DNA of 64,000 bases. Source: Flavobacterium aquatile LMG 4008 = ATCC 11947. GTDB taxonomy: Bacteria; Bacteroidota; Bacteroidia; Flavobacteriales; Flavobacteriaceae. A program made the position numbers and the translations under genes. The stretch spans positions 1-64,000 of the forward strand of contig NZ_JRHH01000003.1 in NCBI RefSeq assembly GCF_000757385.1, in the 5' to 3' direction. How positions within the stretch are numbered: the stretch's first letter is position 1; each line of letters begins with the position of its first letter. Below are positions 9,329-17,782 of this stretch, one piece after another. The notes beneath the pieces are model-generated. The model was given only the letters and a program-made list of their open reading frames with translations. It made no database searches and was not told where the DNA came from.

Positions 9329-9360
9329 AAAAAAACCCGATGCGTTATAATGAATCGAGT
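9329..9360 (-). terminator. Terminator of paralogue B
   Basis: Arms at 9335-9341 and 9354-9360 pair fully only in the minus-strand transcript, because one pair is a U-G wobble there and a C/A mismatch on the other strand. The hairpin is followed on the minus strand by a T-run (9329-9334). This fixes its direction. Confidence 0.7.
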
Positions 9361-9381
9361 TTAATTTTTTTTGCAATATAA

Positions 9382-12348
9382 TTACTTAATAACTAATTTT
9401 TTAACTTGTTTCAAATTGTTTTCAGTTATAACTTCAACCATATAAACTCCCGATGAAAGTAGAGAAACATTGATATTAGTTTGATTCGAATTTACAGCTT
9501 CAACTTTTTTCACAATTTTTCCTAAAACATCAAAAATGGTTACATTTTGAATAGTTTCAGAATTGTTTTTCAAACTAATTTGAATTAAACCATTTGCAGG
9601 ATTTGGGTAAACGATGAAATTACCAGAATTAAAATCCAAATTATTTAAAGGAGCAACAAATTCAGTGTTGAATGTATTTGTGATAATTGGCGGATTGTAA
9701 TCAAAAAATATACTTGCTGTATTTGGTATAATATCTCCGATTGCATATCCTGGATTAGGCTTAATTCTATAACTAACAAATCCGTGACTTAGCGTAGAAT
9801 TTTGTGAAGTTGGAGGTAAATCAATATCATAGAAAAACCAAGTTAATTTATTGTTTTCTCGTTTCAAATCATAATTATGACTTGAGCCAATCATTTCTAT
9901 TGTGCTCGGATTAAGTTTATTACTCAACAAGTTTTCAATTCTAATAAACTCTGCATTTGCAGTTCCAGTATTTTCAAATGTTATAGTGTAATTTAAATAA
10001 TCATTTGAAGTAAAATTATTTATAGGAATTTCTGGCCCATGCGATTCATACACTTCATTTGGATCATACGAACCAATAACGGTTTGTGTTAAAGTATAGC
10101 TGTTGTTTTCGGGATAAATGTCATTAGAAATAGGAGTAATGCTTGAAGAAACTGTCAATAAGTCACCTAGATTCACCGTTGGAATTGTAGGGGTTTGTAA
10201 ATTTATTGCAATCATTCTCATTTCTTGTGGAGCCAAATTGGTGTAATTATAAGTAAAACCATTTGCTGTAGAAACCGTTCCAGATTGACTGATGCTATTG
10301 ATTGTTTCTAAATTATTTTTAGTAAACGTAATAGTTCCGGTAGGAATTGTTACTTGCGAATAATTAAAATAATTTATATATACATTTCTTGAAAAACCTG
10401 GTCGTGGACTTTCCGCTGAAATATATTCTGAAACATCAGTGTAAGATGCAATATTACTTACAGGAAAGTATAAATTTGTTGTTCCTGAAACAGTATCAAC
10501 TGTAACATTGTTATAACTTGTTGTGCATGTATAATATGGTGAGAAAATATTTTGAATAGAAAAATTTACATTGTAAATATTACTTGAATTTAGAACAGGA
10601 ATTGTAATAACTCCATCACTTGACGAAGAATATAAAGGAGTAGAGCCATTTACGGTATAATTAAAGTTGCCCAAATTAAAATTAGTTTCTGTTGCTTCTT
10701 TAATTCCGTTTCCGTTGCTATCTAGAAACGCTGTTGCAATAATAGAATAGGTGCAAGTAGCAAAATAAGAACAATCAAAAGTACAAATTGAACTCACTTC
10801 ACTCCATGGAGAAAATTCATTTGTATCACAATAACTTCTAATATATATATCATAACATGTATTAGGTGATAGACCAGAAACTACAAAAGGTGTATAATTT
10901 GCGTTGATAAAACCAGTAGAGGATTCAGTTGGTTCGGGAGAATTATGTGGTAATGTCAGTATTTGATAGCCCGAATAAATGTATTCATCCCAACTAACAT
11001 TTATAGAAGTTGGATTTACATTGGAAACTGTTACATTCGTTGGAGTTTCAATCGTGCATGGTGGTGGACCACAAGTTACATTTGCTATCCAACCAGAATT
11101 TGTTATTGTTGCGTTACTTCTAAATCGAAATGTTAAACAACCATCAGGAGTTGAAGATGTAAATGGTCCGGGAATAGTTGTTCCCCAATATCCACCAGCT
11201 AAACCTCCTGGAACATTTCCTCCTCCGTTTGTACTTGAAATTTGTAAGCCAGCTACTGTTGACCCATTAAAAACATACAAAGCATCGTTATTACTTTCAA
11301 TATCAAAAGAAGTAAAAGTAACAGAGACCACATCGCCTGGAGTAGTTGGACAAATAGTTATATTTGAATTCTCGTTATTACTGTAATTTGCCGATGCTTG
11401 TCCAGAGTCTAAGTAGTTTCCTCCGCAACTTGGTGGTAAAAATGTAGTAGTTACATTAATTGATGAAGACCACAAACTAAAATCATCTAGCGTACATACA
11501 GATCTTATATAAAAAGTGTAACAAGTACCAGGACTTAATCCTGTCAAAGTAAAAGGATTTGTGGGTGCTAAAACCCATCCAGTTATAGTTGAAGTTGGTG
11601 CTGCCGATCCACATGGTAAAGCTAAAATATCCCAAGATGTAGCAGTTCCATTTTCATTCCATGATAGGTCAACTGAAGTAAATGTTACATTACTAATGTT
11701 TAAACTTGACGGAGTTGGACAAGTTATTTCTAAGCTTACATCATCAATTAGCCATCGATCACCAGATATAGCATCATCTGGTTGTGTCTGTTTTTTGACA
11801 AACGCTATGTATCCTTGTTGACCAATATAGAATGATGGAATTTCAATAACTTTCTCAGTGTAAATATTAAAGACAGTTGAAAGTTGTTCTTCTGTAAATT
11901 CTGCTATAGTTACATATGAGGTTGGATCAGTTGGTGAGCTAATAGCTGTTGAGATTTTAATTTGATAAATTGTTCCCTGATTTCCATTAGTAAAAGTTCG
12001 ATTGTAAAAGCGTAAAATTTGATTTGGAGCGAAAGGGATTAATGGTGTTGCCAAATAATCTTCAGAGGTGTTTCCAGTACCTATTTCTTCTCGATTTATA
12101 TATGCAGCATTTTCACCAGTCCTTACCAATGGCGGAGTTGCTATACCACTATTTATCTTCCATCGCTCTGTAAGTCCAACACTATTTTGAAAAACATGCC
12201 AATTTCCACTTCCCAATGTCCATGTTGTAGATGGTGCAGCACTTGGGCCAGTTGTGTTTTCAAATCCTTCAAAAAAAGTAGTTTGAGAATTTCCAATAAA
12301 ACTTAAAAGAAATAAAGTAAAAAAAGAGAAAAGTAGTTGTTTTTTCAT
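9382..12348 (-). CDS. Large secreted CUB/fibronectin-III protein with T9SS sorting domain (paralogue B)
   Basis: 988 residues, a shorter version of paralogue A. Order: signal peptide (1-21, ending GNSQ), choice-of-anchor J-like domain (about 22-210, EGFENTTGPS...DRWLIDDVSL), fibronectin-III, one CUB-like module (CGGNYLDSGQ...GWIANVTC), fibronectin-III, SdrD-B-like segment (FLDSNGNGIKE), the conserved YDPNEVYESHG/DUF11-like domain, and a type A sorting domain ending KQVKKLVIK. The first 60 and last 80 residues are very close to A, while the middle has fewer modules. No catalytic residues were recognised. It has its own -7 box at 12368-12375 and its own terminator, so it forms a monocistronic unit within the tandem array. 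Confidence 0.88.
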   Translation of the reverse strand: MKKQLLFSFFTLFLLSFIGNSQTTFFEGFENTTGPSAAPSTTWTLGSGNWHVFQNSVGLTERWKINSGIATPPLVRTGENAAYINREEIGTGNTSEDYLATPLIPFAPNQILRFYNRTFTNGNQGTIYQIKISTAISSPTDPTSYVTIAEFTEEQLSTVFNIYTEKVIEIPSFYIGQQGYIAFVKKQTQPDDAISGDRWLIDDVSLEITCPTPSSLNISNVTFTSVDLSWNENGTATSWDILALPCGSAAPTSTITGWVLAPTNPFTLTGLSPGTCYTFYIRSVCTLDDFSLWSSSINVTTTFLPPSCGGNYLDSGQASANYSNNENSNITICPTTPGDVVSVTFTSFDIESNNDALYVFNGSTVAGLQISSTNGGGNVPGGLAGGYWGTTIPGPFTSSTPDGCLTFRFRSNATITNSGWIANVTCGPPPCTIETPTNVTVSNVNPTSINVSWDEYIYSGYQILTLPHNSPEPTESSTGFINANYTPFVVSGLSPNTCYDIYIRSYCDTNEFSPWSEVSSICTFDCSYFATCTYSIIATAFLDSNGNGIKEATETNFNLGNFNYTVNGSTPLYSSSSDGVITIPVLNSSNIYNVNFSIQNIFSPYYTCTTSYNNVTVDTVSGTTNLYFPVSNIASYTDVSEYISAESPRPGFSRNVYINYFNYSQVTIPTGTITFTKNNLETINSISQSGTVSTANGFTYNYTNLAPQEMRMIAINLQTPTIPTVNLGDLLTVSSSITPISNDIYPENNSYTLTQTVIGSYDPNEVYESHGPEIPINNFTSNDYLNYTITFENTGTANAEFIRIENLLSNKLNPSTIEMIGSSHNYDLKRENNKLTWFFYDIDLPPTSQNSTLSHGFVSYRIKPNPGYAIGDIIPNTASIFFDYNPPIITNTFNTEFVAPLNNLDFNSGNFIVYPNPANGLIQISLKNNSETIQNVTIFDVLGKIVKKVEAVNSNQTNINVSLLSSGVYMVEVITENNLKQVKKLVIK

Positions 12349-12367
12349 GAGCTAAAGTTTTCTATTT

Positions 12368-12375
12368 CAAATATA
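12368..12375 (-). promoter_or_regulatory. Promoter -7 box of paralogue B
   Basis: TATATTTG on the minus strand, an exact TAnnTTTG match, 19 bases before the ATG at 12348. Confidence 0.7.
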
Positions 12376-12391
12376 AACAATTAAAAATAAA

Positions 12392-12424
12392 AATGCAGAC
12401 TCAAAATTTGAATCTGCATTTTAT
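12392..12424 (-). terminator. Terminator of paralogue C
   Basis: AATGCAGA (12392-12399) and TCTGCATT (12413-12420) are perfect arms with further pairing inside (TCAAA/TTTGA). The hairpin lies 20-odd bases beyond the stop of the gene ending at 12446. AT-rich runs flank it on both sides. Confidence 0.75.
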
Positions 12425-12445
12425 TTGTTTTATTTATTGATACAA

Positions 12446-15400
12446 TTATTTTATTACTAATTTCTTAACTTGTTTAAGCTTATTTTCAGTGGCAACTTCA
12501 ACCATATAAACTCCAGACGAAAGATCTGAAACATTGATGTTAGTTTGATTCGAATTTACAGCTTCTACTTTTTTGACAACTTTCCCTAAAACATCAAAAA
12601 TCACTATACTTTCGATATTTCCTGAATTAGTATTCAAACTAATCTGAACTAAATCAGTTGCTGGATTCGGATAAAGTAAGAAATTACCAGAATTAAAATC
12701 CAAATTATTTAATGCAGCTACAAATTCAGTATTGAATGTATTGGTTACAATAGCCGGATTGGTATCAAAAAAGATATTTGCAGTATTTGGGATGATATCT
12801 CCAACTGTAAAACCTGGTTTTAATTTTACTTTAAAGAACACATATCCTTTACTCAATTCAGCATTTGCTAATGCTGGAGGCAAGTTTATAAAATTAAAAT
12901 TCCAAGTAATTAAATTACCAACACGCGTCATGTAATAAGAATGACTTGCACTAACAATTCTAATACTGGTTTCGTCTAATTGTGCATCGAGTAAATCTTC
13001 AATTCTAACAGAAATAGCATTTGCAGTTCCTTCATTTTGGAAACGAATTGTGTAATATAAATAGTCATTTGCTGCAAATTGATTGAATTGTATTTTCTCG
13101 CCATGCGATTCCATTTTGTCGTTTGGATCATAAGACGCTACAACAATTTGGGTGTTATTTGATAAATTATTTGTCGAATTAATATCACTGGAAGGCGTTG
13201 AAATTGATGCACTGTTGGTTAATATATCATCAATATTCACCACTGGAATTGCAGGAACACTCATCGAAACATTTATAAATCGTGATTCATAAGGTTGTAA
13301 ATTTGAAAAATCATAAGTAAATCCTGTTGCCGTAGAAATACTTCCTGGAACTGAAACAGTGTTAATCATTACATTAGGATCTTTAGTGAAACTTATTTGT
13401 CCGCTAGCAGGAGCGATTCCTAAGTTTTTATAAACAACTTTGTTTGTATAATTAAATCCTGGAACTGGTGGGGTTGTTGGAACCAAAGAAACAGTCACGT
13501 CATTATAAGGATTTGTCAAAGTTATTGGAAAATATAAGGTTTGCGTTCCGCTGCCAACAGCAATCGAAATATCATTGAAATTTGTAGTTCCCGACGAATA
13601 ATATCCAGCATATTCTGTATCTAATGAATAACTAAAATCATAAGTATTTGCTGGATTCGAATCATAAATAGTATGTTCTCCAAAAGGTGAATAAATTGAA
13701 CTTGAAGCACCAGCATTATTTTGTTGAGAAACAAATGAACCATAAGAGAAATTTACTTCTCCAGTTTCTTTAATGCCATTGTTATTTGAATCTACAAATG
13801 CAACAAGATTGATTTTATCATAACATTGTGGCGGTCCTGAGGTGAAACTACCAGCTTTAATAAATACAGCAGAATCATAAGCAGTGTCACTTCTATCTGC
13901 TACAACTAATTTAATATGATAAGGATGATTTGGTATAATTACAGATGAAGCGGTCATTTCTGTAGTTTGACCATTAAAGTTTGTTGCAGATGAATAAATA
14001 TTTGCACCTTCATTTGAAGTGCCGAAAAAACCTTCGTTTACAGAATTACACGCATTATTTAAAATATTATCTCTTATTGTAACGACAGAAACAGGAGTAG
14101 AAGTTCCAGGAACGACGGCTAAATTAGTTGTAACTCCTGTTACTAAATCCGTCAGCAAGAAAGCAAAAGCATCTGAAAAAGTACATTGAAAAGTTCCGTA
14201 TTCATCAGAAGCAAATAGAAAATTAAAACTCATAAATTCATTCAAACTGGTGAAATCAAATTCAAGCTTGGTTGCATTTTTAGAATTCATTGCTTGACCA
14301 GTTGCTGTAGTAATAATAGCTTCTAATTGAGAATCGCCTGGCCAAGTAGATATTCCATCACTTAAAATAGAAGTATTCGGTCCAGCGACATTGTTGACAT
14401 TTCCTGTAGAAAGAACAACTCCTGAAGAAAGCGGAAAAGTCGGATTTGAATTAGTAAAATATCCAATTCCGTTAGTTGAACCAAAATTAGTTCCAGTACT
14501 TGAGGTTACATTTGAAATTGTAATACAGGAATTATTGATTAAAACATTTGAAACTAATTGTTCATTTGTGTACAAAGTTGAGTTTGTTGTTAACGGTGGC
14601 AAAGTATTGTATGCCGAAAAAGAATAACCCGAAGACCAAGTACTAGTTACAGTAGTAGTACAAATAGTGCGAATATAAAATTTATAAGTTGTTCCAATAG
14701 TTAAACCAGTCGCGGTATAAGAATTTTGATTTACAATTGTTCCAGTTGAGGTACTTGTTGGTGCAGGCGCAGTACTTGGCAATGTAATTACTTCCCATTG
14801 CGATGCATTCGATGTCCAATTAATTGTTGCTGTTGTGCTGGATACGCCATTTGTTGTAATAGCAGTTGGAATGCCACAATTTGGAACTATAAAAGAATTA
14901 GATGGATTAGACCAATTACTTGATGTGGTTGCGTCACAGATTGCTCTTACATAAGCTCTATAACTTGTTCCAGAGGTTAAACCCGTTGCAACATATGGAT
15001 TTGATGAAGTTATTACACCAGTCGCAGTTGCCGCCGGAGCAGCGGCAGCTGAAGGTAAAAAAAGTACTTCCCATTGTGTAGCAGCTGAATTATCGGTCCA
15101 GCCAAAAGTGGGCCCACCATAAACTAAATTTGAAACAACTAAATTAGTTGGTTTAAAGCATCCTGTTACAGTACCACAAACAACATTGGCAGTCCAACCT
15201 GGGTTTTCAAGTGAATTATCTGAGACAAATCTAAAGGTCAAACATCCGTCAGGACTTGTAGAGCTAATTATTTCGGGAATTGAAGTTCCCCAAAAAGCAC
15301 CAGGTAAATTACTTGGAGCTGACCCAGCAGGGTTTGTACTAGAAATTTGCGGCGATGCAGTAGAGTTTCCGTTGTAAATGTAAAGCCCATCATAGTTTGG

Positions 15401-15607
15401 TTCAGTATTGAATGATGTAAAAATTACATTAACCATTTCGCCTGGTACCGTTGGGCAAATTGTTACAGTGTAGTCAGTATTTGAGGCATAGTTAGCATTT
15501 GGTCCTGCAGGATCTGTAAATGCGCCTCCACAAGTTGGAGCTTGAGCATGTCCGATAAAGCCTAGGAAAAATAATGCAAAAAGACTTAAAAGTAGTTGTT
15601 TTTTCAT
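12446..15607 (-). CDS. Large secreted CUB/fibronectin-III/choice-of-anchor L protein with T9SS sorting domain (paralogue C)
   Basis: 1053 residues. Order: signal peptide (1-21, ending GHAQ), CUB-like module (CGGAFTDPAG...GWTANVVC), two fibronectin-III modules, a choice-of-anchor L domain (about 345-590; features LSSGVVLSTGNV, ASDEYG and ADRSDTAYDSAVFIKAGSF), an SdrD-B-like segment (FVDSNNNGIKE), the YDPNDKMESHG/DUF11-like domain, and a type A sorting domain ending KQVKKLVIK. It shares its C-terminal half with A and B but replaces the N-terminal J-type anchor by an L-type domain, a clear case of module exchange. Exported by T9SS; surface binding is likely but no enzyme motif is seen. First of three tandem transcription units. 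Confidence 0.88.
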   Translation of the reverse strand: MKKQLLLSLFALFFLGFIGHAQAPTCGGAFTDPAGPNANYASNTDYTVTICPTVPGEMVNVIFTSFNTEPNYDGLYIYNGNSTASPQISSTNPAGSAPSNLPGAFWGTSIPEIISSTSPDGCLTFRFVSDNSLENPGWTANVVCGTVTGCFKPTNLVVSNLVYGGPTFGWTDNSAATQWEVLFLPSAAAAPAATATGVITSSNPYVATGLTSGTSYRAYVRAICDATTSSNWSNPSNSFIVPNCGIPTAITTNGVSSTTATINWTSNASQWEVITLPSTAPAPTSTSTGTIVNQNSYTATGLTIGTTYKFYIRTICTTTVTSTWSSGYSFSAYNTLPPLTTNSTLYTNEQLVSNVLINNSCITISNVTSSTGTNFGSTNGIGYFTNSNPTFPLSSGVVLSTGNVNNVAGPNTSILSDGISTWPGDSQLEAIITTATGQAMNSKNATKLEFDFTSLNEFMSFNFLFASDEYGTFQCTFSDAFAFLLTDLVTGVTTNLAVVPGTSTPVSVVTIRDNILNNACNSVNEGFFGTSNEGANIYSSATNFNGQTTEMTASSVIIPNHPYHIKLVVADRSDTAYDSAVFIKAGSFTSGPPQCYDKINLVAFVDSNNNGIKETGEVNFSYGSFVSQQNNAGASSSIYSPFGEHTIYDSNPANTYDFSYSLDTEYAGYYSSGTTNFNDISIAVGSGTQTLYFPITLTNPYNDVTVSLVPTTPPVPGFNYTNKVVYKNLGIAPASGQISFTKDPNVMINTVSVPGSISTATGFTYDFSNLQPYESRFINVSMSVPAIPVVNIDDILTNSASISTPSSDINSTNNLSNNTQIVVASYDPNDKMESHGEKIQFNQFAANDYLYYTIRFQNEGTANAISVRIEDLLDAQLDETSIRIVSASHSYYMTRVGNLITWNFNFINLPPALANAELSKGYVFFKVKLKPGFTVGDIIPNTANIFFDTNPAIVTNTFNTEFVAALNNLDFNSGNFLLYPNPATDLVQISLNTNSGNIESIVIFDVLGKVVKKVEAVNSNQTNINVSDLSSGVYMVEVATENKLKQVKKLVIK

Positions 15608-15629
15608 ATTTGGTTTGGTTATAGGATTC

Positions 15630-15661
15630 CAAATATAGTTTGATTTTAAACAACTTACAAA
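15630..15661 (-). promoter_or_regulatory. Promoter of paralogue C (-33 and -7 boxes)
   Basis: On the minus strand TTTG (15658-15661) and TATATTTG (15630-15637) are separated by 20 bases, matching the Bacteroidota TTTG/TAnnTTTG layout. The -7 box ends 22 bases before the ATG at 15607. Confidence 0.75.
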
Positions 15662-15673
15662 TAAATGGTGAGA

Positions 15674-16891
15674 TTATTTTGATGTAATTGCCTCAGCTAT
15701 AATAAATCCGCCAGTCCAAGCATTTTGAAAATTAAATCCGCCTGTGATGGCATCAATGTTTACAATTTCACCAGCAAAAAATAAATTTTCGAGCAATTTA
15801 CTTTCCATGGTTTTGAAGTTGATTTCTTTTAAATCGATTCCTCCAGCAGTTACAAACTCCTCTTTAAAGGTGCTTTTTCCGTTTACTTGAAATTGTCCAT
15901 TAGTAAGTTGATTGGCTAAATTGTGTAATTGATTTTTAGACAAATCAGCCCACTTTATTTCTTCTGAAATTTCTGAAGCCAAAACCAAACTCTCCCATAA
16001 TCGATTCGGAAAGTCAAAAGGTGATTTCTTTGAAACTGCTTTTTTAGAATGTTCTAATTTAAGTTCTTTGAGTTTTTCTAGAGTTTCCTCAAATGTTAAA
16101 TCGTTTAACCAATTCACTTCCAAAATAAATTGATAATTTTTATCAGCCAAAATTCGTGCACCCCAAGCCGAAAGCCTTAAAATTCCTGGTCCAGACATTC
16201 CCCAATGCGTAATTAATAATGGTCCTGAGGATTCAAGTTTAGTGTTTTTAACTTTTACAGATGCAAAGGCCGACAAACCCATCAAATCTTTAATACGATT
16301 GTCTTTTATATTAAAAGTAAAAAGTGACGGAACGGCTTCAATAACAGAATGACCAATTTCGGTAAGCATTTCCCAAATTTTTGGATTACTTCCAGTCGTC
16401 ATGACTAATTTCTGACAGGCAAAAGTCTCTGAATTGGTTTCAACTTTCCAATAATCTTCTGCTTTAAAAATCGATTGAACGCTTTGATTTGTTAAGACAT
16501 CAATTCCAAGTTTTTTTGTGGCATTTGTAAAACAATCGATAATAGTTTGTGATGAATCGGATATTGGAAACATTCTTCCGTCGTCTTCAATTTTGAGTTC
16601 AACGCCATGTTTTTCAAACCATTCAATAGTATCTCCAGAACAAAATTGATGAAAAGGTCCGCGAAGTTCCTTCTCACCACGCGGATAAAATTTGACTAAA
16701 TCATTCGGTACAAAACAGGCGTGTGTAACATTGCATCGTCCGCCACCAGAAATTCTAACTTTGGTTAAAACTTCTTTACCTCGTTCGAGAATGGCAACCT
16801 TTAATTTGGGATTTTTCTCAACTATATTAATTGCTGTAAAAAATCCTGCTGCACCTGCGCCAACTATGATTATATCGTATTTTGAATTCAT
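15674..16891 (-). CDS. HI0933-family (BaiN/YhiN-type) FAD-binding flavoprotein
   Basis: 405 residues. An N-terminal dinucleotide fold is visible (DIIIVGAGAAGFFTAINI, residues 6-23), followed by the family-specific VRISGGGRCNVTHA near 45-58 and a C-terminal FAD contact AGEIVNIDAITGGFNFQNAW near 371-390. These match the HI0933/YhiN group of predicted NAD(P)/FAD oxidoreductases, whose substrates are mostly unknown. Some relatives reduce bile-acid intermediates, but that does not transfer here. It is cytoplasmic, with no signal peptide. It follows the promoter box at 16929-16936 and is apparently monocistronic. Confidence 0.88.
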   Translation of the reverse strand: MNSKYDIIIVGAGAAGFFTAINIVEKNPKLKVAILERGKEVLTKVRISGGGRCNVTHACFVPNDLVKFYPRGEKELRGPFHQFCSGDTIEWFEKHGVELKIEDDGRMFPISDSSQTIIDCFTNATKKLGIDVLTNQSVQSIFKAEDYWKVETNSETFACQKLVMTTGSNPKIWEMLTEIGHSVIEAVPSLFTFNIKDNRIKDLMGLSAFASVKVKNTKLESSGPLLITHWGMSGPGILRLSAWGARILADKNYQFILEVNWLNDLTFEETLEKLKELKLEHSKKAVSKKSPFDFPNRLWESLVLASEISEEIKWADLSKNQLHNLANQLTNGQFQVNGKSTFKEEFVTAGGIDLKEINFKTMESKLLENLFFAGEIVNIDAITGGFNFQNAWTGGFIIAEAITSK

Positions 16892-16928
16892 TTATTTAGA
16901 AAGTCTTTGACAAAGTTTTAATTTCTGA

Positions 16929-16936
16929 CAAAGATA
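16929..16936 (-). promoter_or_regulatory. Promoter -7 box of the flavoprotein gene
   Basis: Reads TATCTTTG on the minus strand (exact TAnnTTTG), 37 bases before the ATG at 16891. Confidence 0.65.
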
Positions 16937-16956
16937 AACTTTTAAAATACTAAATA

Positions 16957-17706
16957 TTAATGCAATCGTTCAGGATAATTGCAAAAAATTCCGTCAACAC
17001 CTAAACGAATCATTTTCTTAATTGTATCTGGATCATTGACTGTGTAAGTATAAATTTTAAAACCTTTTTTATGAATCAGCTCAATATTTTCTGATGTTAA
17101 AGTTTTATACCATGGATTAATGCTTTGAGCATTTAATTTTTCCGCAATATTTATTGCTTCAAGTGGGTTTTCTTCTGTCAAAATTCCAATGGAAATTGCA
17201 GTGTCAAGTTGTCTATAATTTTCTAATTCCTCCCATAGAAAACTTGAAATAGTAAAATTATTTTTTGTCCATCCTTTTTCATAAAAAGTAGTAAGAATAT
17301 CAAAAACAGGTTTAGCAGTTTTACTTCCTTTTAATTCAATGTTTAAAGGAGTTTTTTTATTTATGGTGGAAATTACATCTTCCAAAAGAGGAATTTTATG
17401 ATTTCCTTTTACAATTACTTTTTTAAGGTCTTCCCAATTATAATCTTCTATTTTTCCTTTAGCATTAGTTAAACTATCCAATAATTCGTCATGAAAAACT
17501 ACGACTTCGCCAGATTTTATTACAAAAACGTCAATTTCAATCATGTCAACATCAAGTTCCAAAGCCTTTTTGATTGAGGAAATGGTGTTTTCAGTTTCGT
17601 GTCCCATTGCACCTCGATGTCCAATATTTAGTGGTTTTTTCATCACGTTACATTGTGTAAATAGAAATGAAATTAAAAATAAACAAGAGATTTTCGTCAT
17701 GATCAA
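16957..17706 (-). CDS. Glycerophosphodiester phosphodiesterase lipoprotein
   Basis: 249 residues, or 247 if translation starts at the second in-frame ATG two codons later. A signal peptide ends in a lipobox (LFTQC, Cys19), so the enzyme is probably a periplasmic or outer-membrane lipoprotein. The GDPD signature is complete: NIGHRGAMGHETENT near 27-41, EIDVF near 57-61 and FHDELLD near 72-78, supplying the catalytic His pair and metal-binding Glu/Asp residues. It hydrolyses glycerophosphodiesters to glycerol-3-phosphate and an alcohol. A -7 box reading TAGTTTTG lies at 17728-17735 on the minus strand. It lies downstream of the amylase genes in the same direction, but its promoter suggests independent expression. 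Confidence 0.88.
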   Translation of the reverse strand: MIMTKISCLFLISFLFTQCNVMKKPLNIGHRGAMGHETENTISSIKKALELDVDMIEIDVFVIKSGEVVVFHDELLDSLTNAKGKIEDYNWEDLKKVIVKGNHKIPLLEDVISTINKKTPLNIELKGSKTAKPVFDILTTFYEKGWTKNNFTISSFLWEELENYRQLDTAISIGILTEENPLEAINIAEKLNAQSINPWYKTLTSENIELIHKKGFKIYTYTVNDPDTIKKMIRLGVDGIFCNYPERLH

Positions 17707-17727
17707 TTAGTTTTATAATTACTATTT

Positions 17728-17735
17728 CAAAACTA
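17728..17735 (-). promoter_or_regulatory. Promoter -7 box of the glycerophosphodiesterase gene
   Basis: TAGTTTTG on the minus strand matches TAnnTTTG, 21-27 bases upstream of the two possible starts. Confidence 0.55.
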
Positions 17736-17782
17736 ATTTGTTGAAAATTATTGGTTTAGATTTTAATGTTATAATATTGTTA

